A stretch of DNA of 40,355 nucleotides from Micavibrio sp. (GCA_027075555.1 JALTAZ010000097.1:1-40355), one strand, 5' to 3'; counted from the first letter of the stretch, positions 9,228 through 17,413 are shown. Notes: generated by a model not told the origin, from the sequence alone. Translations and numbers: made by a program.

Positions 9228-9247
9228 AAATAGGATATTACGATCAT

Positions 9248-10300
9248 ATGCCTTTAGTTGCCTATAAAGAATTACCAACTTTTAAACGACTTCAAGATGA
9301 GGGTCGTACAGTTCTTCCCCCAGAAAGGGCAAAACATCAAGATATACGTGAACTTCATATAGGTTTGCTTAACATGATGCCTGACGCAGCGCTAGAAGCC
9401 ACAGAGCGTCAATTCTTTCGCCTTATTGGAGAGAGCAACCAAATTGCTCAACTTTATATTCACCCCTTTACCATTCCTGAATTAAAACGCAGCGATAAAA
9501 CAAAAAAATATATAGAAAAATATTATGAGCCCTTTGAAAAACTACGAGAAGAAGGTCTTGATGCTTTGATAGTAACAGGTGCCAATGTGTCTCAACCTGA
9601 TTTAGAGCTAGAACCATTTTGGCAGCCACTACAAAATATTATAAGATGGGCTTGGGATAATGTTACATCAACTATGTGTTCGTGTCTTGCTACGCACGCA
9701 GTTATGCAATCAAAATACGGACAAAAACGAAAACCTTTGCAAAATGGAAAGTTATGGGGGGTTTATCACCATAGAGTAACTAATAGAACGCACCCGCTAG
9801 TTAGAAATATGAATACGGTTTTTGATGTTCCCCATTCTCGCTTCAATGTAATTTCACCAGAACAATTTGAAAAAGCAGGTTTTAAAACTCTTGTCGCTAG
9901 TAAAGAGGCAGGAACACATATTGCAGTATCTCCAGACGGTTTTAGATTAATATGTATGCAAGGACACCCTGAGTATGACACAATCAGCTTACTAAAAGAA
10001 TATCAGCGTGAGCTAAAATTATATAAATCAGGAAAAAGATCTAAACCACCACCAATGCCTGTAAATTATTTCAAGGCAGAAACCATTGAAAAACTTATGC
10101 TGTATAACCCTGAACATATGAGCAAAGATGAGCTGGATATACTAAATAAAGAGCTGGTTGACACCTTGGAAAATACTTGGACAGATAGTGCAAGAAGTAT
10201 TCTTGCTAGCTGGACAGGTCTGGTATATCAAACTACTAACGCAAATCGTAGTAAGCAATTTATGGATGGAATAAACCCTCAAAACCCCCTTGGTATATAG
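9248..10300 (+). CDS. metA: Homoserine O-acyltransferase (MetA family, probably succinyltransferase)
   Basis: A 350-residue enzyme of methionine biosynthesis. It activates the homoserine hydroxyl by acyl transfer from an acyl-CoA. The family fold is glutamine-amidotransferase-like. The nucleophile is C146 within VTSTMCSC, and the catalytic His and Glu are H240 and E242 in MQGHPEY. The open frame extends to a TTG at 9218, but ATG at 9248 gives the usual short N-terminus (MPLVAYKELP) and has AGGA ten bases upstream. The residue around 115 that separates acetyl- from succinyl-specific MetA proteins (Glu versus Gly) is not clearly either, since the loop reads NVSQPDLE, so the donor is uncertain. 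It is transcribed divergently from chorismate mutase with 106 bp between. Confidence 0.9.
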   Translation: MPLVAYKELPTFKRLQDEGRTVLPPERAKHQDIRELHIGLLNMMPDAALEATERQFFRLIGESNQIAQLYIHPFTIPELKRSDKTKKYIEKYYEPFEKLREEGLDALIVTGANVSQPDLELEPFWQPLQNIIRWAWDNVTSTMCSCLATHAVMQSKYGQKRKPLQNGKLWGVYHHRVTNRTHPLVRNMNTVFDVPHSRFNVISPEQFEKAGFKTLVASKEAGTHIAVSPDGFRLICMQGHPEYDTISLLKEYQRELKLYKSGKRSKPPPMPVNYFKAETIEKLMLYNPEHMSKDELDILNKELVDTLENTWTDSARSILASWTGLVYQTTNANRSKQFMDGINPQNPLGI

Positions 10301-10310
10301 TTACTTATTA

Positions 10311-11081
10311 TTAGTTATTAGCGCTAGGATCAAACACCTGAGGAACTGGCTTGGATTTTGCGCCAAGAAGAACCTTTGTCTTAGAAAATACGGCCGAGCC
10401 ACTGCCTTTTTTATCAATGCTTGCATATATTTTCTTGCTAAATTCCATTATATGCACACCAGCGACAAACGGTAGTATTTTGCTACCGAAACGCTCTATA
10501 ATATTGGCAGAGCGCATTATAATTGGCGAATCAGGAATCGGCGGAACAAATAATGCGCTTTCATAATTTTCTGTAGAAAACAAATTATCATTAAGCAACA
10601 GTGACAATTGAGAAACTGTAAATGGGCGACCATACCCAAAGGGAGACCAATCCGCGTGCGCCCAAGCCCCTAAACGATTTGGAACAATTACCAAAACCCT
10701 TCCATTAGGTTTTAAAACCCGCCATATATCACGGATAGAGCTTCTAAGATCGTTGCAACTTTCTAAATAATGAACAAGAATAACACGATCAAGCGAGGCG
10801 TTTTCTATTGGAAACCTATCCTCCTCACATGTCATAACAAGATTTTTTTTATCTTTCGGCCAATAGGCAACACCTTGCTCTTTTGACATCATCGCAAAAA
10901 CGCGTTCAGGAGATTTATCCATAAAATATTGCAAATAAGGCAATGTATAACCACAGCCCATAACCCTATAACCATGGACATCGGCCCATAACCCAGATAT
11001 ATGACCTATCAAAATAGATTGGACGATACCACCTATTTCACTATCATAAAATTCTTTCAGTTGATTTACAGAACAGTACAT
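10311..11081 (-). CDS. Class I SAM-dependent methyltransferase
   Basis: A 256-residue protein with a Methyltransf_11-like core. Motif I is VMGCGYT (about 40-46), an acidic EEDRFP segment follows at about 85, and the post-motif region reads RVLKPNGRVLVIVPN, the usual strand-turn-strand near the active site. No signal peptide or membrane helix is evident. It is convergent with metA, with ten bases between the stops. The substrate is unknown; similar proteins in Alphaproteobacteria are annotated only as methyltransferases. The start at 11081 has no obvious Shine-Dalgarno sequence, so the true N-terminus could differ slightly. Confidence 0.85.
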   Translation of the reverse strand: MYCSVNQLKEFYDSEIGGIVQSILIGHISGLWADVHGYRVMGCGYTLPYLQYFMDKSPERVFAMMSKEQGVAYWPKDKKNLVMTCEEDRFPIENASLDRVILVHYLESCNDLRSSIRDIWRVLKPNGRVLVIVPNRLGAWAHADWSPFGYGRPFTVSQLSLLLNDNLFSTENYESALFVPPIPDSPIIMRSANIIERFGSKILPFVAGVHIMEFSKKIYASIDKKGSGSAVFSKTKVLLGAKSKPVPQVFDPSANN

Positions 11082-11148
11082 AAGCGCATCATACTATAAC
11101 GAATAGGTAATACTTCAATAGAATTATTATAAAACTTTTCGTAATATT

Positions 11149-11183
11149 TATTTTCATGGCATAGAATCCATACCGTGAAAATA
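11149..11183. promoter_or_regulatory. Imperfect inverted repeat between methyltransferase and olsB
   Basis: Outer arms TATTTTCA (11149-11156) and TGAAAATA (11176-11183) are perfect complements. Inner arms ATGG/CCAT (11156-11159 and 11168-11171) extend the structure with a 4-base bulge. It sits in the 255-bp divergent spacer and might be an operator or RNA hairpin. No Pho-box-like repeat with 11-bp period was found beside it. Confidence 0.25.
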
Positions 11184-11336
11184 CATTTTAAACTTTTACG
11201 CATAAATAATTGTTACTTAAAAACATACCCTGTAACTAAAATAATTTCTGTATTCTTAAATCTGTGTACTTATAGATCATATAGCTATATTCTCTGTAGA
11301 TATAAATTTGTAAGTAAACATTCTTGAGCAAGCAAT

Positions 11337-12146
11337 ATGGCAAATAAAAACAAAGAGCAAGAAGCCTATGTTCGTTTAGCACAAACATCGCAAGAAATAG
11401 AGCAAGCACAAAAACTTCGCTATAAAGTTTTCTATAGTGAGTACGGGGCACAACCAAGCCTAGAAATGCAACGGCAACAAAAAGATTTTGATGATTTTGA
11501 TAAAATAACTGATCATTTAATTGTTCTAGTTCGCAATAAAGAAGATAATTCTGAAAAAATTGTTGGTACCTATCGGCTTTTACGTCAAAATATTGCAGAA
11601 AAGCACGGTAGATTTTATTCTAGCAATGAATATAATTTAGAAAAACTAATTAAAAGTGACAACTTCCTGCTAGAACTTGGTCGCTCATGTGTTCTAGCCG
11701 ATTACAGAACAAAGCCAATTTTGAATATGCTTTGGCAAGGAATAGCAAACTATATTACGGAACATGATATAGATTTATTATTTGGTTGTGCAAGCTTCCA
11801 GGGTATTAATGTTGATAAAATTTCCAAACAACTATCATATCTTTACCATTATCACTCCACCCCAGAAGATATATCTCCTATAGCGATAAAAGAACATTAT
11901 GTAGATATGAATATACATTCTAAAGATAGCCTAAATGAAAGGCGTGTATTTGCCTCACTCCCCCCCCTGATTAAAGGATATCTAAGACTAGGAGCCACTA
12001 TTGGCAATGGCGCTGTGATAGATTATCAATTTAATACAATTGATGTATGCATAGTTGTTCAAACCAGCTTAATGACCGAGCGTTACCGTAAATATTATGA
12101 ACGCAAAATACAAAAACACATGCCCGGTAAATTAGATGAGAGTTGA
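11337..12146 (+). CDS. olsB: OlsB-like ornithine N-acyltransferase (GNAT-fold acyl-ACP acyltransferase)
   Basis: A 269-residue protein of the OlsB/hemolysin-like acyltransferase family. OlsB transfers a 3-hydroxyacyl chain from acyl carrier protein to the alpha-amino group of ornithine, the first step of ornithine-lipid synthesis. Family landmarks include LRYKVFYSEYGA (about 27-38), a DHLIVL strand, VGTYRLLR and the LELGRSCV block in the middle. Cytoplasmic and membrane-associated; no signal peptide. It is followed at once by a PlsC-type acyltransferase whose ATG overlaps this gene's TGA (TGATG), the classic olsB-olsA order. Ornithine as substrate is inferred from family and pairing, not shown. 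Confidence 0.85.
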   Translation: MANKNKEQEAYVRLAQTSQEIEQAQKLRYKVFYSEYGAQPSLEMQRQQKDFDDFDKITDHLIVLVRNKEDNSEKIVGTYRLLRQNIAEKHGRFYSSNEYNLEKLIKSDNFLLELGRSCVLADYRTKPILNMLWQGIANYITEHDIDLLFGCASFQGINVDKISKQLSYLYHYHSTPEDISPIAIKEHYVDMNIHSKDSLNERRVFASLPPLIKGYLRLGATIGNGAVIDYQFNTIDVCIVVQTSLMTERYRKYYERKIQKHMPGKLDES

Positions 12147-12958
12147 TGATAAGAATAATGAGACCTATAATCGCTATAATAAAATTTATATTATTTGCCC
12201 TGGTAACTGTTACAATTATTCCTATTCAACTATTGATACTTTCACTGCATAAAGGTAAATACTCATATGTAGTCCCTTGGATATGGCAAAAAGCCGTATG
12301 TATGATTTTTAGGATAAGATTGAAAATTATCGGCAAACCATACTCAAAAACTCAAGCTATATATGTATCAAACCACCTTTCATATCTGGATATTCCCGCT
12401 ATAGGCAGTATTATAAAAGGATCTTTCGTTGCAAAAAAAGATGTGGCTTCTTGGCCAGTTTTTGGATTTTTATCAAAATTACAGCAAACTGCCTTTATAA
12501 GTCGAGATCGTAAAGATGCTAAAAAAGAAAGGAACTCTCTTGACGCAATACTTGCAGATAAAAAAAATTTAATAATATTCCCTGAGGGTACTTCTACGGA
12601 TGGAAAAGAGGTCATGCCATTTAAATCAAGTTTATTTTCCATTGCCTATAAAAAAGAAGCAAAAAACATAATCATACAACCAATCACTTTGCGTATGGAA
12701 CTGGTTGATAATAAACACATATTAAGCCAAGAAGATCGAAATATTTACTCTTGGCATGTAAATATGGATATGCCACTAGAAAAACACTTATGGAATTTTG
12801 CATTAAGTAAAGGTGCTGTTATATCCCTTAATTTCCACAATATAATAAAAGCAAAAGATATTAAAGATAGAAAAACACTTGCCAAACTATGTCATAACAA
12901 CGTATCCAATGGTTTAAATATACCAACAAACAAGAAGGAAAATAATCATGAGCTTTAG
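12146..12958 (+). CDS. olsA: OlsA-like lyso-ornithine lipid O-acyltransferase (PlsC family)
   Basis: A 270-residue PlsC-type acyltransferase with an N-terminal membrane helix (about 10-34). The catalytic H(X4)D motif is intact as NHLSYLD (H77, D82), and the substrate motif is FPEGTS (145-150). With OlsB it should complete ornithine lipid by acylating the 3-hydroxyl of lyso-ornithine lipid; activity on lysophosphatidic acid is also possible, as known for some OlsA proteins. The open frame begins at TTG 12143, but the next codon is ATG at 12146, one base inside the olsB stop, and is the better start. It is a separate paralogue from the PlsC fusion at 5.8-7.4 kb, which lacks the Asp of this motif. 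Confidence 0.85.
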   Translation: MIRIMRPIIAIIKFILFALVTVTIIPIQLLILSLHKGKYSYVVPWIWQKAVCMIFRIRLKIIGKPYSKTQAIYVSNHLSYLDIPAIGSIIKGSFVAKKDVASWPVFGFLSKLQQTAFISRDRKDAKKERNSLDAILADKKNLIIFPEGTSTDGKEVMPFKSSLFSIAYKKEAKNIIIQPITLRMELVDNKHILSQEDRNIYSWHVNMDMPLEKHLWNFALSKGAVISLNFHNIIKAKDIKDRKTLAKLCHNNVSNGLNIPTNKKENNHEL

Positions 12959-13163
12959 CGCCGAAGAAATGTCAAAGCTTAAATCATATATTGAACGTGT
13001 ATTTAAGTGCTCTGGTATTACTGTAAAAAAAAGAGATAAAGCAGATGATTCAATAGAAGTCATGATGGATGGTGAATTTATTGGAGTTTTATATAAAATA
13101 ATTGATGAAGGGGAAACTTCATATGATTTTAATATGGCAATACTAGATATTGATCTTATATAG
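12948..13163 (+). CDS. DUF3126 family small protein
   Basis: A 71-residue cytoplasmic protein matching the alphaproteobacterial DUF3126 family. It shows the predicted helix-strand-strand pattern, a central DGEFIGVLYK segment (about 45-54) and the typical ending FNMAILDIDL. Function is unknown. A good AAGGAA ribosome-binding site lies seven bases before the ATG, and the gene overlaps olsA by 11 bp, so it is probably cotranscribed with the ornithine-lipid genes. It marks the end of this operon; a possible new promoter follows at 13173. Confidence 0.88.
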   Translation: MSFSAEEMSKLKSYIERVFKCSGITVKKRDKADDSIEVMMDGEFIGVLYKIIDEGETSYDFNMAILDIDLI

Positions 13164-13172
13164 TTACCTTAT

Positions 13173-13181
13173 TGCTATAAT
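13173..13181 (+). promoter_or_regulatory. Extended -10 promoter element
   Basis: TGCTATAAT is a perfect extended -10 (TGnTATAAT), 43 bases before the first exported-protein gene at 13224. No good -35 is spaced correctly, which extended -10 promoters can tolerate. It would give the three-gene exported cluster its own promoter, separate from olsBA. Confidence 0.4.
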
Positions 13182-13223
13182 TTTATGTTTATTTAGTCCA
13201 TGAATTATTAATAATATTATATC

Positions 13224-13703
13224 ATGTGTGTTTTAAGGTCAAAAAAACTGTTATATACCTTGCTAATATATACTTATTTAATACTTGGCATGTGTCAATC
13301 ACAAGCACTCGAAGACTTAAAATATAACCATAAACTAAGCACATCACTTCAATTGCAAATTGATGAATTTTTAGAAAAACAATATAAAACCAACTCTTCT
13401 AACTATGAAGTAGCTAGCGTAGACTTAAATAATGATGGTGTGCTTGAATATATACTGAGAAGAAAATCATGTAAGCGCGATAATTATGAATGCACACATA
13501 TAATAATTGCTGAAAAAATAGACAAAATCTTGCTATTATCTAAAATAGGTGCCCGTAAGCTGATGGTAGATACATCAACATCTTATGGTATAAAAAATTT
13601 ATTAGTATTTAAAAATATTAATAATGACTATAATTTTGATATATATATGTGGTCGCCGAAGAAAAAAATGTATATAATATCTGAACAACATATGAAGGAC
13701 TGA
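13224..13703 (+). CDS. Exported protein of unknown function with a calcium-loop-like motif
   Basis: I do not recognise this 159-residue protein. A basic start and a hydrophobic stretch (about 8-22) ending in QSQA suggest a signal peptide cleaved near residue 28. No proper lipobox is present, although a Cys lies at 24. The mature part contains DLNNDGVLE (67-75), matching the DxNxDGxxE spacing of EF-hand-like or dockerin-like calcium loops, and a Cys pair (C83, C90) that could form a disulphide. The C-terminal half is rich in beta strands. It lies eight bases upstream of the next exported gene, so the two are probably cotranscribed. A periplasmic or surface location is inferred. Confidence 0.65.
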   Translation: MCVLRSKKLLYTLLIYTYLILGMCQSQALEDLKYNHKLSTSLQLQIDEFLEKQYKTNSSNYEVASVDLNNDGVLEYILRRKSCKRDNYECTHIIIAEKIDKILLLSKIGARKLMVDTSTSYGIKNLLVFKNINNDYNFDIYMWSPKKKMYIISEQHMKD

Positions 13704-13711
13704 GCATAATT

Positions 13712-15055
13712 GTGCTAGATAATTGTAAGAGTAACATTATATTTTTATTATTATGCATAACTAATGTTGTGTTTTTTTCAGCTACAGCAAATGCTGCGTG
13801 TTCTCCTGGCATACCTTGTACGGACTATGACATATATACAGATACTGAATCAGGTATATTACCATCGTTAAATGGCCCTAAGACCGGAACTCCTGCTCCT
13901 TATGACAATGTAACTGGATCCTCCTCTAGTGCTTGTGATGGTAACTTTATGAACCAAATATACAGTCATGCATTTATGAATGGTAATCGCGAAGTTATTA
14001 TGAGCGAACAGATAATTCATAAACCAGACAGTGTCCTTGAATATACATGTTTTGACCAGTGGGTTAATGTTGCTAGGGAAGAGGCAGGTAAAATATTTAC
14101 TGAAGATGATGGAACATGGGATAATAGAGAAGTTTGCCTATCCACTGGTGACAGCCAGACCTCTGACCCAACATCTTGTCCCAGTGGAGGAACAAACACG
14201 GTATCACCCTACAGTGTTACTATTAATGCGGCTAGAGCTTCAGGAACGGTTTCAGGCAATCTTCAATCTCTAATATTTGGTAATCTTGATACCTATATCA
14301 ATAATAACTTTAGTCATAAATTTATGGGCGAAGCCCTTTCCATAGATGTTGATTCAAGCTTTCCAGACGCAAGCGGAACTAGTTATAGCTGCTCTAACAT
14401 GAGTCTTGTTTGGGACATAGCAAAATGCATTGATTTTGAAGAAGACGATAGATTTAGAACCTTTGAAGATTTGGTTTCACAAGATCCGCGATCTATTCCT
14501 ACAGAGTGCTCTCCGGGGAACAGCTCTTCAGATTCTGTGACGGCAGGCACATCTTCTACAAAGTTAGATAACACTACCCCAGGTTCAAGCACATCAGCTA
14601 GCAGTATAATGGATCCTTGCCCTGCATCGGGGAGTGCGGTATCTGGGGTAAACACAGGTTTTTCCAATGACTTAATAAGAGTTGCTAATAATTGTGATGA
14701 TGGTTCTAATCTTAATGCATATTCGTCATTTGATGTTATGAAGCTATATGATGAAATGATATTGGGAATTCAAACACTTGTTGGAACATACCTGCCTGGA
14801 ACGGGCGGGATTTCTAGTGGGGTTGTAACTAATTGTAACGCCCCTATCCCTACGGGGGTTCCTGTTGTTACTTTTGAATATAATAATAGTTTGCTAGGCC
14901 CAGGACTTATTAATGTTGTTTCTAGAACTGCAAAAATTCATTATGAGCATATTTGCACCAATCCTGGTTGTTATTATAGACCTGTAAAAATCCCTTTTGT
15001 TATTAATGGCCCCGTTCCTGCAACTACACCAACAGGAGTGTGTACACCTTATTAA
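13712..15055 (+). CDS. Exported cysteine-rich protein, paralogue A (unknown function)
   Basis: I do not recognise this 447-residue protein. The start is GTG at 13712 (AAGGA about 12 bases upstream), giving a clear signal peptide with predicted cleavage after TANA (28). The mature chain has many cysteines, suggesting an oxidising compartment. Distinct blocks are shared with the next gene: KPDSVLEYTCFD (104-115), TYINNNF (194-200), YSC..M..VWD.AKCIDF (225-242), PIPTGVPVV (378-386) and a YEHICTNPGCYY tail motif (411-422). A Ser/Thr/Gly-rich stretch at about 268-300 looks like a flexible linker and, with the region to about 370, is extra relative to paralogue B. No membrane helix follows the signal peptide. 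The role is unknown; the cluster sits between ornithine-lipid and lipid A genes. Confidence 0.7.
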   Translation: MLDNCKSNIIFLLLCITNVVFFSATANAACSPGIPCTDYDIYTDTESGILPSLNGPKTGTPAPYDNVTGSSSSACDGNFMNQIYSHAFMNGNREVIMSEQIIHKPDSVLEYTCFDQWVNVAREEAGKIFTEDDGTWDNREVCLSTGDSQTSDPTSCPSGGTNTVSPYSVTINAARASGTVSGNLQSLIFGNLDTYINNNFSHKFMGEALSIDVDSSFPDASGTSYSCSNMSLVWDIAKCIDFEEDDRFRTFEDLVSQDPRSIPTECSPGNSSSDSVTAGTSSTKLDNTTPGSSTSASSIMDPCPASGSAVSGVNTGFSNDLIRVANNCDDGSNLNAYSSFDVMKLYDEMILGIQTLVGTYLPGTGGISSGVVTNCNAPIPTGVPVVTFEYNNSLLGPGLINVVSRTAKIHYEHICTNPGCYYRPVKIPFVINGPVPATTPTGVCTPY

Positions 15056-15131
15056 CAAAAGCTATTTGCTTTAATATTGAATATTTGTGTATTATATTAT
15101 TATGAATTTGAGAGTGACAAAGGATAAAACA

Positions 15132-16052
15132 ATGACTTTTAACATGATAAAATTAAAGTTACAAACAGTAGCTCTGTATACTTTATTCCTCATGTTCTAT
15201 ATTCCTAACGCAAATGCAGGGTCTGTCATAGCCGATACACCTTGCGACTCTCTTTACTATGAATCACTATCGGCTAGAGCATGGTTAGAAGCTCAAAGAG
15301 AAATAACACAAAATCAGAATATTATTTTAAAACCTGACAGCGTTTTTGAATATACATGTTTTGATCGCTTGGTAAGAGAGCTAGCAGTACAAGGCACAAA
15401 CATGCTAAGCGAAACTTCTGCTTTTGGTCGCCCGCTAGGTCCTTCGAGCTTGGACAATGCACTACAAAGACTCGTTGGCGTTTCTCTGATCACATATATA
15501 AACAATAATTTTGGTAGTAAAAGCTCTGCTAGTGGATATAACTTACTCTCTGGTCATCCGGCCGCTGCTGGTATAAATCACGTCCCTGAGTCAATTACCG
15601 GGGGCTCTGCGTATAGCTGCGATATTATGATGCGTGTTTGGGAAAAAGCCAAATGTATAAATTTTATATCTAATGGCAATACGGACGGTTTTTTTACATT
15701 TTCTGAATACGCTTCCTCAATAACAGATAAGCGAGTTTTACCAACCATGTGTACTTCTATACAAACTAACTGGAATGCTAATCTTGCATCTGCACTTACA
15801 TCGGGGCCATGGACTAATGACCCTGTACAAACCTACTTTAATTTGACCACTCCAGTAAATTGTAGTGGTACAAATTGTCCTTGTTCGGGGCAACCAATAC
15901 CAACAGGAGTTCAGGTTGTAAGGTCAGGATATAATACAAACACATATCAAGAGCATGTTTGCCTTCAACCTGGTTGTCGCTATCACCCCGGTGGTGATCC
16001 ACTTTATCCAGGAGGTGGAGTGGTTTCTGCTGCTGGTTGTTATGGTAGATAA
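15132..16052 (+). CDS. Exported cysteine-rich protein, paralogue B (unknown function)
   Basis: A 306-residue relative of the preceding gene product. The open frame extends upstream, but ATG at 15132 has AAAGGA eight bases before it and opens a clean signal peptide ending NANA (29). Blocks shared with paralogue A, in the same order, are LKPDSVFEYTCFD (66-78), TYINNNF (121-127), YSCDIMMRVWEKAKCINF (161-178), PIPTGVQVV (255-263) and EHVCLQPGCRY (274-284). Cysteines in the shared blocks are conserved, implying the same disulphide framework. The segment at about 44-62 (SARAWLEAQREITQNQNI) is a predicted amphipathic helix. A Gly/Pro-rich tail ends the protein. Function unknown. Confidence 0.7.
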   Translation: MTFNMIKLKLQTVALYTLFLMFYIPNANAGSVIADTPCDSLYYESLSARAWLEAQREITQNQNIILKPDSVFEYTCFDRLVRELAVQGTNMLSETSAFGRPLGPSSLDNALQRLVGVSLITYINNNFGSKSSASGYNLLSGHPAAAGINHVPESITGGSAYSCDIMMRVWEKAKCINFISNGNTDGFFTFSEYASSITDKRVLPTMCTSIQTNWNANLASALTSGPWTNDPVQTYFNLTTPVNCSGTNCPCSGQPIPTGVQVVRSGYNTNTYQEHVCLQPGCRYHPGGDPLYPGGGVVSAAGCYGR

Positions 16053-16120
16053 TGTATAAAATAGTCGTTTTTTATTGATTAGGTAAGACATAAATTTATA
16101 TCCGAAGATGAGATTTAGTG

Positions 16121-17413
16121 ATGTATGCACTATACAGGCAGCTTACATATATGGGGGGGTGCCTGTTTGCTCTTTTGCTTATCATAAGAAAAAATAAAGG
16201 TCGGGAGTCAACTACTCGTTATATAGAAAAAAAGGCTGTAATATCACAAAAACGTCCTAAAGGAAAACTGTTATGGATACATGGAGCAAGTGTAGGTGAA
16301 GCGCAATCTGCACTGATCCTTATTAAGAAAATTATAAAAGACTACCCAAACACAAATATTTTGATAACAACCGGAACATTAACCTCAGCTCAATTGATGA
16401 GCAAGGCTTTACCAAAAAATGCCCTGCACCAATTTTATCCATTAGATCACCCCAAATGGGTAAAAAACTTCTTAAATCACTGGAAGCCTAATGCAATTTT
16501 ATGGATGGAATCTGAATTATGGCCAAATATGCTCTATGAGATAAGAAAAAGTAATATTCCAGCCATTTTAGTTAATGCCAGATTATCTGATAAATCATTC
16601 AAAATATGGAAGATATTTCCTAAATTTTCCAAAAATATATTATCAAGCTTTAATAAAATATTATGCCAAACCAGTAAAGACAAAAATAAATTTGACCAAA
16701 TCGGGGCATTCAAAACCATTGTTACAGATAATTTAAAATATAGTTCTGCTCCGCTTGTTTTTAATAAAAATGATCTAGGGAAAATTATAAAATCCATAGG
16801 AAACAGGGAAATATGGCTGTATGCCAGCACTCATGAAGGAGAAGAAGAAATTGCACATATCATACATAAAAAACTAAAAAAAGATTTTCCCAAGATACTT
16901 ACTATTATAGTTCCAAGGCACCCAGAAAGACGTGATGATATAAAGAATAATTGCTCCTTATATAATTTAAAAACTACTTATAGGGGAGTAAATAAAATTT
17001 TACCTAAAAATGATGATGATATATATGTTGTTGATACACTTGGTGAGCTAGGGCTATTTTATAAAATTTCCCCTATCGCCGTAATTGGTCGCTCATTAAG
17101 CAATGATGGGGGTGGTGGTCATAACCCTATTGAAGCTGCTCAATTAAATTGTGCCGTTATACATGGCTGTAATATTCAAAATTTGCAACAAATATATGAT
17201 AATATGGATGAAGAAGGTGCTGCAATAATGGTAGAAAATAGCAAACAACTATATAAAACTATTAAAAATTTGATAAAAGATAAATCTGAGCTTAAAAAAC
17301 TTGAGAGTAAGGCATTAGAGTTTGCCAATAAAAAAACCCATGTTATTGATAATGTTATGAAAGAGCTTGAACCAGTATTATCAGCATTAAGCTGTGAAGA
17401 TAAAAAGACATAA
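16121..17413 (+). CDS. waaA: 3-deoxy-D-manno-octulosonic acid (Kdo) transferase
   Basis: A 430-residue GT30 glycosyltransferase that adds Kdo from CMP-Kdo to the lipid A precursor at the inner membrane. An N-terminal membrane anchor (about 7-23) precedes the family motif LLWIHGASVGEAQS (50-63), with catalytic Glu60. The C-terminal CMP-Kdo-binding region includes VIGRSLSNDGGGGHNPIEAA, in the middle of the second Rossmann-like domain. GTG at 16118 and ATG at 16121 are adjacent; ATG is chosen with GATGAG upstream. Length is normal. lpxK follows after two bases, so the two are coupled. Whether one or two Kdo residues are added cannot be told. Confidence 0.94.
   Translation: MYALYRQLTYMGGCLFALLLIIRKNKGRESTTRYIEKKAVISQKRPKGKLLWIHGASVGEAQSALILIKKIIKDYPNTNILITTGTLTSAQLMSKALPKNALHQFYPLDHPKWVKNFLNHWKPNAILWMESELWPNMLYEIRKSNIPAILVNARLSDKSFKIWKIFPKFSKNILSSFNKILCQTSKDKNKFDQIGAFKTIVTDNLKYSSAPLVFNKNDLGKIIKSIGNREIWLYASTHEGEEEIAHIIHKKLKKDFPKILTIIVPRHPERRDDIKNNCSLYNLKTTYRGVNKILPKNDDDIYVVDTLGELGLFYKISPIAVIGRSLSNDGGGGHNPIEAAQLNCAVIHGCNIQNLQQIYDNMDEEGAAIMVENSKQLYKTIKNLIKDKSELKKLESKALEFANKKTHVIDNVMKELEPVLSALSCEDKKT

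Noticed and set aside
9142-9247. SAM-II riboswitch before metA
   Set aside because: The conserved core of that riboswitch as I remember it is not visible; only simple inverted repeats are present, so no riboswitch name is given.
10290-10475. 61-codon open frame on + strand after metA
   Set aside because: Overlaps metA's end and lies antisense to the methyltransferase; composition and context argue it is chance.
11220-11260. Possible Pho box before olsB (two CTGTA-like words)
   Set aside because: The words are about 18 bp apart, not the 11-bp period of a Pho box, and the sequence match is poor.
15058-15072. Terminator between the two exported paralogues (AAAGC/GCTTT)
   Set aside because: The 5-bp stem is weak and no T-run follows it, so it is unlikely to stop transcription.
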